Shown here: one piece after another, positions 8,489 to 17,006 of the stretch | How positions within the stretch are numbered: the stretch's first letter is position 1 | Layout: each line of letters starts with the position of its first letter | Assembly (NCBI GenBank): GCA_046542255.1 | Contig: JBKHBT010000007.1 | Coordinates: 9,588 to 73,587 of the forward strand | Direction: 5' to 3' | Source: JBKHBT01 sp046542255 | GTDB taxonomy: Bacteria; UBP14; UBA6098; JBKHBT01 | Length of the DNA stretch: 64,000 bases | Made by a program: the position numbers and the translations under genes | Notes under the pieces: generated by a model | The model's database searches: none | Seen by the model: only the letters and a program-made list of their open reading frames with translations | Told to the model about the DNA's origin: nothing

Positions 8489-9819
8489 AAGAATTATCAG
8501 TTTTAGTTCCGGCCTATAATGAAAGCGAAAATCTTCAGCCTCTTGCAGAAGAATTTGCTAAATTATTGAAAAAGAAAAGACTAGACGCAGAAATTATAAT
8601 TATCGACGACGGGTCTTCTGATTCTACATATCTTGAAGCCAAAAGACTTGCCAATGAGTATAAATTCATTAGAGTTGCTTCTCATAGAAAAAATATCGGC
8701 AAGACAGCGGCATTAGTTACCGGCTATCGAATTAGCGATGGCGAATATCTTGCGATTTTCGATGCTGATATGCAGTTTGACCCATGGGATGTTCCCAAAA
8801 TGCTAGATAAGGCTAAAGAAGGTTACGATATCGTTACCGGAAAAAAAGTTGGCAAATATCAAAAGCCATTTATATCAGGTATTTATAATTGGTTTTGCCG
8901 AAAACTTTTTAAGGTACCTGTTACCGATCTCAATTCCATGAAGCTTTTTCACCGCGATGTAATGAAAGGTTTACCTCTTCGCGATGATTGGCACAGATAT
9001 CTCGTTGTTCTTGCTCTGGATCAAGGCTATACAGTTTCCGAGGTCGATGTTAAATTATCACCTAGATTGCATGGAAAATCGAAATATACAGGCATTTGGA
9101 GAATGTTTATCGGCTTTTTTGACCTACTGGCAGTCTGGTTCTTACTCACCTTTACGCGGAAGCCGATGCTGTTTTTCGGGACTTTAGGTCTTTTTGCATT
9201 GATTCTAGCATTTCTTGTTGGTGTCTTTGCTCTGGTTCTTAGATTCGGTTATAATACAGGTTACAGGCCGCTTCTCACATTGATAACGCTGCTTGCACAG
9301 GCTGGATTTACCTTATTTATCTTTGGTGCGCTTGCAGAGATGATAGCATCTTTGCGCGAGAAGATAGATTTCATCCATAATGGCAAAGCCAGGAATGTAA
9401 AATCCAAGTCTAAGGTGCCGTACAAGAAAGAAAAAAGTTATTCCAGGAAATCTTCCCGTTCAGATTCCCAACCAGATAAGAAATCAAATAGAGAAAGAAA
9501 AAAAGTTGATAAAAAGAGAATTATCGAAAAGACAAGCAAAACTGAAAGTCGAGATAGGATAGATAAGCCAGATAAACAAAATAAAATTTCCAAAACCAAA
9601 ACTCAAAAGAAAAAATCTATCGAAAAACCTCAAAAAGAAAAATCACAAAAGAAAGAAAAAATAGATTATGGCAGGACAAAAAGAAGATCTAGTACAGATT
9701 TGGAGATTCTAAGAAAACAAGAGAAACAGGACGAAATGCCACAGAGCAATGCGCCGTCTTATGACCGCGAGAATTTGAACTATGGCCGTGAACCAAGGCG
9801 TTCTAAAAAGCAGGATTAG
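8485..9819 (+). CDS. GT2 family membrane glycosyltransferase with long Lys/Arg-rich tail
   Basis: A dolichyl-phosphate-mannose-synthase-like GT-A transferase. SVLVPAYNESENL opens the nucleotide-sugar fold, IIIIDDGSSDST holds D41-D42, and FDADMQFDP holds the DxD (D94, D96). Two transmembrane helices follow (~228-252 and ~262-285). The product is therefore probably a polyprenyl-phosphate sugar transferase at the inner membrane. The start is TTG at 8485 with GAGGG upstream, overlapping the preceding stop. From residue ~300 to 444 comes a low-complexity tail extremely rich in Lys, Arg, Ser and Glu, not typical of the family. Substrate unknown. Confidence 0.85.
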   Translation: MKELSVLVPAYNESENLQPLAEEFAKLLKKKRLDAEIIIIDDGSSDSTYLEAKRLANEYKFIRVASHRKNIGKTAALVTGYRISDGEYLAIFDADMQFDPWDVPKMLDKAKEGYDIVTGKKVGKYQKPFISGIYNWFCRKLFKVPVTDLNSMKLFHRDVMKGLPLRDDWHRYLVVLALDQGYTVSEVDVKLSPRLHGKSKYTGIWRMFIGFFDLLAVWFLLTFTRKPMLFFGTLGLFALILAFLVGVFALVLRFGYNTGYRPLLTLITLLAQAGFTLFIFGALAEMIASLREKIDFIHNGKARNVKSKSKVPYKKEKSYSRKSSRSDSQPDKKSNRERKKVDKKRIIEKTSKTESRDRIDKPDKQNKISKTKTQKKKSIEKPQKEKSQKKEKIDYGRTKRRSSTDLEILRKQEKQDEMPQSNAPSYDRENLNYGREPRRSKKQD

Positions 9820-9821
9820 AA

Positions 9822-10757
9822 TTGAAAGGCAGAAAATACAATTTTCTGATAACTGGTGGCTGCGGTTTTATAGGCTCTAATATCGCACATCATCTCATTC
9901 GTTTGGGCCATAATGTCAGGATAATCGACAATCTCACAACTGGTAGATTGCAAAACATTAAAAGTATATTAGAGGCCATCGATTTCATCGAGGGAGATAT
10001 TCGCGATATGTCTGTTATCAGAAAATCTGTCTCAGATGTGGATTTTGTATTTCATACTGCTGCTTTGGCATCGGTACCTGAATCGATCAAAAATCCTATG
10101 AAATGCCTTGATATCAATGAAAAAGGAACGCTGAATTTATTAGAGGGATGTAGCTTGGAAGATATAAAGCGAATCATTTTTTCATCTTCGGCTGCAGTAT
10201 ATGGCGATTTGCCCGATTTACCAAAGACAGAAGAATCGGATTTGAAACCGTTATCACCATATGCTGTTAGTAAAATAGCGGGAGAGTATTATTGCAAATG
10301 TTATTATCACAACTTCGGATTGGAGTCGGTTATTTTAAGATATTTCAATGTTTTTGGCCCAAGGCAATTGCCTAATTCTGATTATGCTGCTGTTATTCCT
10401 AAGTTTATTGATAGAGTGAAACAAAAAAAACCGCTTACGGTGCACGGCGATGGAAAACAGACGAGAGATTTCATATTTATAGAAGATATTGTCAAAGCAA
10501 ATATGACTGCATGTTTTTCAGAAGGCATAGCTGGACAGATTTTTAATATTGCATCGGGCGAAAGCATCGAGCTTTTGAAACTAATCGACTATATCAGAGA
10601 ACCTGACACAAGAATATTTTTCGAAAAGCCCAGGGAAGGTGATATAAAATACTCGAGCGCAGATATCACAAAAGCCAAAAAGCATCTTGGCTTTGAACCC
10701 AATATTAGTTTAGATCGAGCTATTTCTATTACAAAAGATTATTTTTATAATTCATGA
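9822..10757 (+). CDS. NAD-dependent sugar epimerase/dehydratase (UDP-glucose 4-epimerase type)
   Basis: An extended short-chain dehydrogenase of 311 aa. The NAD-binding motif TGGCGFIGS is at residues 11-19, and the catalytic YxxxK is in SPYAVSKIAGEYY. The RYFNVFGPRQLP and DFIFIEDIV segments are typical of GalE/WbpP-like epimerases. It should make a nucleotide-sugar donor for the surrounding glycosyltransferases. The start is TTG, two bases after the upstream stop, so it is probably translationally coupled. The ATG of the next gene lies inside its end. The exact sugar cannot be read from sequence. Confidence 0.88.
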   Translation: MKGRKYNFLITGGCGFIGSNIAHHLIRLGHNVRIIDNLTTGRLQNIKSILEAIDFIEGDIRDMSVIRKSVSDVDFVFHTAALASVPESIKNPMKCLDINEKGTLNLLEGCSLEDIKRIIFSSSAAVYGDLPDLPKTEESDLKPLSPYAVSKIAGEYYCKCYYHNFGLESVILRYFNVFGPRQLPNSDYAAVIPKFIDRVKQKKPLTVHGDGKQTRDFIFIEDIVKANMTACFSEGIAGQIFNIASGESIELLKLIDYIREPDTRIFFEKPREGDIKYSSADITKAKKHLGFEPNISLDRAISITKDYFYNS

Positions 10758-11641
10758 AAGATAAAATAAAAATATTGAACTTCCCACCGAGACGGGTTTT
10801 GAGTTTCGATATCGAAGAATGGTACCATGCAAACTATAATGGCTACGACTATAAGAACCTACAACATGCCGAAAAAAGACTGGATTATCTTGTCCCGGAG
10901 ATTCTCGAGCTTTTGCACAAATCTGGCAGCAGGGCAACTTTCTTTGTACTTGGAGAAATCGCAAAAATATCACCACATATCGTTAAGATGATAGATAGAG
11001 CAGGTTTCCCAATAGGGTCTCATGGGATGACCCATCGTCTTTTTCATAAATTGAGTAATGACGAGATCGAATCTGAACTTAAAGAAAGTAAAGCAAGGAT
11101 TGAAAATATAATTGGCAAGCGAATAAAAGGTTTTCGCGCGCCATGTTTTGCAATCGATATCGCCCGATATGATGTGCTAATCGATCAACTTCAGAATCTT
11201 TTCTATGATTATGACTCATCGATTGTTCCTGTTAAATATTTGGGTGGCGGTCATAGAAACTATCCTGCCAAGCCTTTCAAAATCAAGAATATAGTTGAAT
11301 TCCCGTTAGGTTTTTGGGCAAAAGGTGGTTATGGATTTGTTCTATCTGGTGGCCATTTTAGGTTTTTACCATTAAGGATGATAGAAGCTTTTATAAAAAA
11401 GCAAATCCAAAAAGAAATTCCAGTAACTCTATATCTTCATCCAAAAGACATCGACCGTAATAATCCACGGCTTCCTTTGTCTTTTTTATATAATATAGTT
11501 CATATGTTCGGAGTAAAAAAATCCAAGAAAAAGCTTGAAAAAATGCTATCTGAATATAAATTCTATGCGATTGAAGATTATTTTCAACACAAAGATGAAA
11601 AATTAAATATTGCTAATAAAGAAAAGATAAAGGAAAGATAA
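10754..11641 (+). CDS. Polysaccharide deacetylase (CE4, XrtA/PEP-CTERM-locus type)
   Basis: A NodB-like carbohydrate esterase removing N- or O-acetyl groups from a surface polysaccharide. LSFDIEEWY supplies the catalytic Asp (D19), GSHGMTHRLF the zinc ligands H90 and H94, GFRAPCFAI motif 3, and YLHPKDID the late His motif. The DIEEWYH opening and the C-terminal DUF3473-like part match the deacetylases found in exosortase/EPS loci. The 295-aa length is normal. The start overlaps the preceding stop (ATGA). No signal peptide is apparent, so it may act in the cytoplasm or on a lipid-linked intermediate. Confidence 0.88.
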   Translation: MKDKIKILNFPPRRVLSFDIEEWYHANYNGYDYKNLQHAEKRLDYLVPEILELLHKSGSRATFFVLGEIAKISPHIVKMIDRAGFPIGSHGMTHRLFHKLSNDEIESELKESKARIENIIGKRIKGFRAPCFAIDIARYDVLIDQLQNLFYDYDSSIVPVKYLGGGHRNYPAKPFKIKNIVEFPLGFWAKGGYGFVLSGGHFRFLPLRMIEAFIKKQIQKEIPVTLYLHPKDIDRNNPRLPLSFLYNIVHMFGVKKSKKKLEKMLSEYKFYAIEDYFQHKDEKLNIANKEKIKER

Positions 11642-13203
11642 TGAATGAAGGAAATAAAAAGAATTTCAAATACTTTTGGGAAGGTTTATTCTTTCTAATA
11701 ATTTTTATATTGCTGTTTATGGTTTTTAATCCAGTTATTTTTACTGGCGGCGATAATGGCTACTACATTGGGCTTTCTCATTCAATTATAGAAGAATTCT
11801 CTTATAATACATATTGGAAAGTCGGTACTCCACCCGAGACATCTATTCCACCTGGTTATCCTTTGATTTTGGCAATAATCCAGTTAATATTCGGTGATAG
11901 CCTAATCCCAATGAAAATATTTTCTCTTCTTTGTTATTTCATTGCTTTATTCTTTATTTACCGTATTCTCCAATTATTTGATGTTAATCGTTTTATAGCT
12001 GGTGGTGCTGTGCTTTTTATGGCGCTTTCCCCTGTTTTGAATGAATATAGTCATTGGGTTTTGACAGAAGCGCCATTTTTATGTTTTGCAGCAATTGGGA
12101 TTTATATTTTAGAAAAATATCTTCGTAGAGAAAATAAAGAGCTAATTCTCTTAATATTATCAGCCGTTATTATATCTTTCGCGGTTTATATTAGGATACC
12201 AGCTCTTACTATTCTGCCTGCCGTTTTTTTCTATATCTGGCTCAAGAAAGATATGAAAAAAGCCTTGATTTTTGCAGCCATCGTTTTTGTAATTCTTCTT
12301 CCATGGGGTCTTAGAGTAGTTTTGACTCCTAATCCAGATGGGAACCTCTATTATCAAAACATCATGCAAGAAAAAATGGGAACGGGGGAAGACACAAGCA
12401 CTGGTGTGACTGGACTAATATTGAGAATACCGGAGCATTTTTGGAAGTATGCTACCGACAAAGTTCCAGCCTTGATGATACCACAGAGATTTTATACATC
12501 TGAACGTGGTTGGATCGATATTTTTATTGGAGGTTTTATTACTTTTCTGATATTAATTGGTATTTACTACTCTTTCAAAAAGAAGCAGTACTTTTCATCA
12601 CTGTTTATAATCTTTACTTTTGCATTGCTTTTTATAAATCACAGCGTGAGAATCCGATATCTTATTATTCTATTTCCCTTTATGATTCATGTCATTTCTC
12701 GTGGTGCAGAATTTATATTTTATCAAATTAAAAAGGAAAAATTCAGCGATTACATAATGGCTGGATTATTATTCATAATTATTATTTTCGCTACGATTGA
12801 ATATCTTCCAAATGCCAGAAACAATTTGCAGATTATGAAAAAATATGCTATGGGTCAAAAATTTGCAGGCCTGCATCCTGTGTATCTCAGGTATTTTGAA
12901 ACCGCAAAATGGGTAAAAAATAATACTCCAGAAGATGCTTTAATAATAGCTAGAAAACCTCGTCTTTTCTATGTATTAAGCGGTAGGAAATCAGATATCT
13001 TCAAGAAGAATGAGAATAAAGAAGTTGTGATAAATGATATTTTAGAGAGAGATATCGATTACTTGATAATCGACCGAATCCTCGCTGAGACTGGCTACTA
13101 TCTTATTCCTGCTATAGAATCAAGAAATGATATATTCAAAGCTATATATAAAACAGCTGAACCAGAAAACTATATTATAAAGGTAATTAAAGAGAATAAA
13201 TGA
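11641..13203 (+). CDS. GT39/ArnT-like polytopic glycosyltransferase
   Basis: A 520-aa integral membrane protein with roughly ten hydrophobic helices spread over residues 15-390 and a soluble C-terminal domain. An acidic residue in the first periplasmic loop (TGGDNGYYIG) and the PPGYPLILAIIQLIFG segment match the PMT/ArnT (GT39/GT83) and DUF2029-like families that use lipid-linked sugars at the periplasmic face. The stop and start overlap by one base with the deacetylase (TAATG), and the next gene overlaps its stop by ATGA. It probably adds a sugar to a lipid-linked glycan or a lipid A-like acceptor; substrate unknown. Confidence 0.75.
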   Translation: MNEGNKKNFKYFWEGLFFLIIFILLFMVFNPVIFTGGDNGYYIGLSHSIIEEFSYNTYWKVGTPPETSIPPGYPLILAIIQLIFGDSLIPMKIFSLLCYFIALFFIYRILQLFDVNRFIAGGAVLFMALSPVLNEYSHWVLTEAPFLCFAAIGIYILEKYLRRENKELILLILSAVIISFAVYIRIPALTILPAVFFYIWLKKDMKKALIFAAIVFVILLPWGLRVVLTPNPDGNLYYQNIMQEKMGTGEDTSTGVTGLILRIPEHFWKYATDKVPALMIPQRFYTSERGWIDIFIGGFITFLILIGIYYSFKKKQYFSSLFIIFTFALLFINHSVRIRYLIILFPFMIHVISRGAEFIFYQIKKEKFSDYIMAGLLFIIIIFATIEYLPNARNNLQIMKKYAMGQKFAGLHPVYLRYFETAKWVKNNTPEDALIIARKPRLFYVLSGRKSDIFKKNENKEVVINDILERDIDYLIIDRILAETGYYLIPAIESRNDIFKAIYKTAEPENYIIKVIKENK

Positions 13204-14384
13204 AAGTCTGCCACGTTGTTACAGCTTTTGCCAGGAATGAAAAAGACCAGTTCATCACTCCATGGATGATCTCCATGCTAAAACAACAGCAGAATATAGG
13301 AATTGACAATACTGTATTTGCACCAGCATGGAAAGGGCTAAAAGCCAATATATTCGAAGGTATAAGAGTAAAACGTTTCAGATATTTTATAAAGAAGTTC
13401 GAAGTATTTTCACATGATAATTCATTCCCATCACAGATTAAGAATAATTTCTTATATGCTCCTCTTGGATTATTTTTGCTTTTTTTTGGGGCGATATCCC
13501 TGGCAAGATTATTGAAGAAAGAAGACTTTGATTTGGTTCATATCCATTGGCCATTGCCACTATCATTGATGACTGTTTTTCTGCCGAAAGATTTACCAAT
13601 AGTTTATACTTACTATTCGGCTGAAATTGTATTTTTTAAGAATTTAGCTGCACCTTTGAGATGGTTCTTTAAAGGATTCATCAAAAAGGCAAAAAAGCAT
13701 ATTGTAATTTCAAGCTATACAAAGGAAATATTCCATAAGAATTTCCCCGAATTTGAAGTCATAACTATTCCAGCATGTCATCAGTTTCCATCAGAAATTA
13801 GAGATGCTAAGTTTCCCGAAAAAAAGCCATATAGACTTCTGTTTGTTGGTAGATTAGTTCCAAGGAAGGGCGTAAGATATCTGATTGAAGCTATGGCTTC
13901 TTTGCTCGAAGAAATCGATGTCGAGCTGACAATCATTGGCGATGGTGTACTATTTGATGAACTATCAGATCTTGCGGAAACCCTGAAAGTAAATGATAAA
14001 GTCGAATTTTTTGGTTTTGTATCGCACGAAGAAAAACTCAAGACATACTATAATTCAGATTTATTTGTTCTTCCAGCATGCTTCGATGACAATAATGATA
14101 CCGAGGGTCTGGGGATGGTTCTTGTCGAAGCTCTTTCTTATGGATGTCCTGTCATCGCTTCGAAAGTTGGCGGAATCGTGGACATAGTCAAAGATGGCAA
14201 GACAGGGCTATTATTTGAAGAAAAGTCCCCCGAAGCAATCAAAAATGCTGTTCTGACAATATTTGAAGATCCTGAGCTGTATATGAGATTAGCCCGAGAC
14301 GGCGCAGAATTCGTAAAGGCAAAGTTCGATAGCAAAAATATTGCAAAAAGAATTATTAAGGTATATGAATCTGCAATTCGATAG
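13200..14384 (+). CDS. GT4 family glycosyltransferase
   Basis: A GT-B retaining glycosyltransferase of 394 aa. The C-terminal donor domain begins at RLLFVGRLVPRKGVRYLIEAM and contains the signature TEGLGMVLVEALSYGCPVIASKVGGI, where the paired Glu residues bind the nucleotide-sugar phosphates. It is the last gene of the six-gene glycan operon, overlapping the membrane transferase stop by four bases. The N-terminal acceptor domain contains a hydrophobic patch (FLYAPLGLFLLFFGAISL) that may dock to the inner membrane. The acceptor is unknown. Confidence 0.9.
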   Translation: MKVCHVVTAFARNEKDQFITPWMISMLKQQQNIGIDNTVFAPAWKGLKANIFEGIRVKRFRYFIKKFEVFSHDNSFPSQIKNNFLYAPLGLFLLFFGAISLARLLKKEDFDLVHIHWPLPLSLMTVFLPKDLPIVYTYYSAEIVFFKNLAAPLRWFFKGFIKKAKKHIVISSYTKEIFHKNFPEFEVITIPACHQFPSEIRDAKFPEKKPYRLLFVGRLVPRKGVRYLIEAMASLLEEIDVELTIIGDGVLFDELSDLAETLKVNDKVEFFGFVSHEEKLKTYYNSDLFVLPACFDDNNDTEGLGMVLVEALSYGCPVIASKVGGIVDIVKDGKTGLLFEEKSPEAIKNAVLTIFEDPELYMRLARDGAEFVKAKFDSKNIAKRIIKVYESAIR

Positions 14385-14480
14385 ATATTGTTTTTCTTGT
14401 CTAAATCTAAAAATTTGTTTAATTTATATTTTGTGAATGCGCTATTTTGAAGCTCATATATTTGGATAAAGGAGTAAATC

Positions 14481-16325
14481 ATGTGCGGAATTATTGGATA
14501 TATCGGGAAAAGGGATGCTATACCAGTTCTAATAGAGGGCCTAAAAAGGCTGGAATATCGTGGCTATGATTCAGCAGGATTGGCTGTTTTGGAAGATGAT
14601 GGACTTAAGATCGAAAAGGTAAAAGGCAAGATTGCTAATCTTGAGCAAAAATTGGAGGAAGACCAGTTTAAGACAAATCTTGGCATTGCCCATACTAGAT
14701 GGGCAACTCATGGCGAGCCAAATGCTATAAATGCTCATCCACACACAGATAGTTCTGGCAAGATAGCGGTCGTGCATAATGGTATTATCGAAAATTATAG
14801 CGTTTTAAGGGAATATCTATCCCGACGTGATCATAAATTTACAACAGATACCGATACGGAAGTTATAGCACATCTTATTGAAGATTTCATGGAGCAGGAT
14901 GGAGTTGATTTCGAGGAAGCTATTCGATTGACACTCTTGCAATTAGAAGGCACATATGGCCTTGCTATGATTCATGAAGATTATCCTGATCTAATATATG
15001 CTGCAAAGCATGGTAGCCCTCTTATAATCGGTATCGGAAAGGATGAAAATTTCATAGCATCAGATGGAACAGCGGTGATGAGGTATACCGATCGAGTAAT
15101 CTATATCGAAGAAGGTGAAATCGCCAGAATATCCAAGGATGAATATGAGATTTTTACGCTTAATCGAAAAAAGGTCGAACCACGCGTAGAGAAACTTGCA
15201 CATGACTTACATGAAATCGAAAAGAGCGGATATGCTCATTTTATGCTCAAAGAAATTTATGAGCAACCCAGGACAATGACAAATTCGTATCGTGGTAGGC
15301 TCAATATCGAAGAAGGCACTGCTAGATTAAATGGCCTTAAAGATTATCTTACGAAATTGAAGGATATAGATCGAATAATAATAACAGCCTGCGGGACTTC
15401 ATGGCATTCTGCTCTGATTGGCGAATTTCTCATAGAAGAGCTGGCCAGAATTCCGGTAGAGGTCGAATATGCCTCCGAATTCCGTTACAGAAGCCCAATA
15501 CTCGATAAAAACACAGCCGTTTTTATGATAAGCCAGTCAGGTGAAACAGCGGATACCCTGGCAGCACTTTTGGAAGCCAAAAGAAAGGGCGCACCGGTAT
15601 TTGGCATCGTAAATAAAGTCGGTTCTGAGATTGCGCGCAAGACAGATGCAGGAGTTTATATACATGCCGGGCCGGAAATCGGCGTCGCTTCGACAAAGGC
15701 TTTCACTTCTCAAGTAATGGTACTAACTTTAATTGCTATCTTGCTCGGTAGAATGCGCGAATTGCCAATTGCTCGAGGAAGACAACTGATTGGAGATATT
15801 GCTAGAATACCGGATCTTGTCCATGCATATTTGAATAAGGAAACCGAAGAAAAACAAATTCCAAAGCTTGCTGAAACATTGAAAGATGTGAGTAACTGTC
15901 TATATTTAGGAAGAGGAATAAATTACCCTGTTGCTCTTGAAGGAGCACTTAAACTAAAAGAGATATCTTACATACACGCAGAGGGTTATCCTGCTGCCGA
16001 AATGAAGCATGGACCAATTGCTCTTATCGATAAAAATATGCCTGTTGTATTTCTAGCTACTGAAGATGAACTCTATCCAAAAGTTCTGTCAAATATCGAA
16101 GAAGTACGATCACGTGGGGGAAGGGTTATCGCGATAGCTTCAGATGGTGATAATGAAATTAAAAAACTGGCTAATGATGTCATCCATGTGCCGAAAACAG
16201 ATAGATTGTTTTATCCTCTTGTGATTTCGATACCTTTGCAGCTTTTGGCATACCATATTGCCTTATTAAGAGGATGTAATGTAGATCAACCAAGAAATTT
16301 AGCAAAAAGCGTAACGGTGGAATAA
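14481..16325 (+). CDS. glmS: Glutamine-fructose-6-phosphate aminotransferase (isomerizing)
   Basis: Makes glucosamine 6-phosphate from fructose 6-phosphate and glutamine, the first step to UDP-GlcNAc for peptidoglycan and lipid A. The protein starts MCGIIGYIG, with Cys2 as the nucleophile of the glutaminase domain, and has the expected LEYRGYDSAGLA. Two SIS domains follow (ITACGTSWHSALIGEF and LGRGINYPVALEGALKLKEI), and it ends in LAKSVTVE as usual. Full length at 614 aa, with AAGGAG upstream. tsaB starts within its stop codon. It lies directly after the glycan operon. Confidence 0.98.
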   Translation: MCGIIGYIGKRDAIPVLIEGLKRLEYRGYDSAGLAVLEDDGLKIEKVKGKIANLEQKLEEDQFKTNLGIAHTRWATHGEPNAINAHPHTDSSGKIAVVHNGIIENYSVLREYLSRRDHKFTTDTDTEVIAHLIEDFMEQDGVDFEEAIRLTLLQLEGTYGLAMIHEDYPDLIYAAKHGSPLIIGIGKDENFIASDGTAVMRYTDRVIYIEEGEIARISKDEYEIFTLNRKKVEPRVEKLAHDLHEIEKSGYAHFMLKEIYEQPRTMTNSYRGRLNIEEGTARLNGLKDYLTKLKDIDRIIITACGTSWHSALIGEFLIEELARIPVEVEYASEFRYRSPILDKNTAVFMISQSGETADTLAALLEAKRKGAPVFGIVNKVGSEIARKTDAGVYIHAGPEIGVASTKAFTSQVMVLTLIAILLGRMRELPIARGRQLIGDIARIPDLVHAYLNKETEEKQIPKLAETLKDVSNCLYLGRGINYPVALEGALKLKEISYIHAEGYPAAEMKHGPIALIDKNMPVVFLATEDELYPKVLSNIEEVRSRGGRVIAIASDGDNEIKKLANDVIHVPKTDRLFYPLVISIPLQLLAYHIALLRGCNVDQPRNLAKSVTVE

Positions 16326-16996
16326 TGGAAAATACACTTGTACTCGGAATAGACACATCGTGTAAAATCGGCTCCGTTTCTTTGAGCGAGGGGCAAAGGC
16401 CACTCGGTGAGATATCACTAGAGATATCCGCAAGAAGCTCTGAAAAAGTCATGCCAGCAGTGGATTTTCTCCTTAAACAAACCAATCGTGATAGAAGAGA
16501 TATTGGACTTGTGGCCTTATCGATTGGACCTGGTTCCTATACAGGCCTCCGAGTTGGTTTGTCTACTGCCAAGGCAATATGCTATGCAAATAATATTCAA
16601 ATGGTAACCGTTAATACCCTACACGCACTTGCAGAAAGGCTTCCTTTGGCTTTCTTTGCTGTAGCACCGCTAATAGATGCGAGAGCATCACTGGTGTATT
16701 CTGCTCTGTATAAATGGGGCGAGGAGAAAATTCCTACAAAAGCAAGAAAACTCGATGATTTCATCGATATGCTGCCGGATGATATGGTGATATTCACTGG
16801 TTTGGATTTAAATAAATTTGGTGATAAAATTAAAGAAAAACTCGGCGAAAAAGCTGTTCTTGCGCATAATTGGGTACGCTTCCCATCGGCTCTTGTAGTC
16901 TCGCATATCGGCTTTCCAAAATTTCTTGATGGAGATACAGCAGATATCGATGGCATCACCCCAGAATATCTTCGTGATTTTATGCCTAAAAAATAA
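16325..16996 (+). CDS. tsaB: tRNA threonylcarbamoyladenosine biosynthesis protein TsaB
   Basis: A partner of TsaD in forming the t6A37 modification on ANN-decoding tRNAs. The 223-aa length fits. The N-terminus LVLGIDTSCKIGSVSL and the segment LVALSIGPGSYTGLRVGLSTAKAICYA are the classic ASKHA-fold TsaB signatures; zinc/ATP ligands of TsaD are absent, as expected. The ATG shares one base with the glmS stop (TAATG), so the two are coupled. Confidence 0.93.
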   Translation: MENTLVLGIDTSCKIGSVSLSEGQRPLGEISLEISARSSEKVMPAVDFLLKQTNRDRRDIGLVALSIGPGSYTGLRVGLSTAKAICYANNIQMVTVNTLHALAERLPLAFFAVAPLIDARASLVYSALYKWGEEKIPTKARKLDDFIDMLPDDMVIFTGLDLNKFGDKIKEKLGEKAVLAHNWVRFPSALVVSHIGFPKFLDGDTADIDGITPEYLRDFMPKK

Positions 16997-17006
16997 AAAG
17001 GCCACT

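Noticed and set aside
16926..17006. Upstream extension of the M14 carboxypeptidase into tsaB
   Set aside because: The extra 27 residues precede a perfect signal peptide and lie within tsaB coding sequence.
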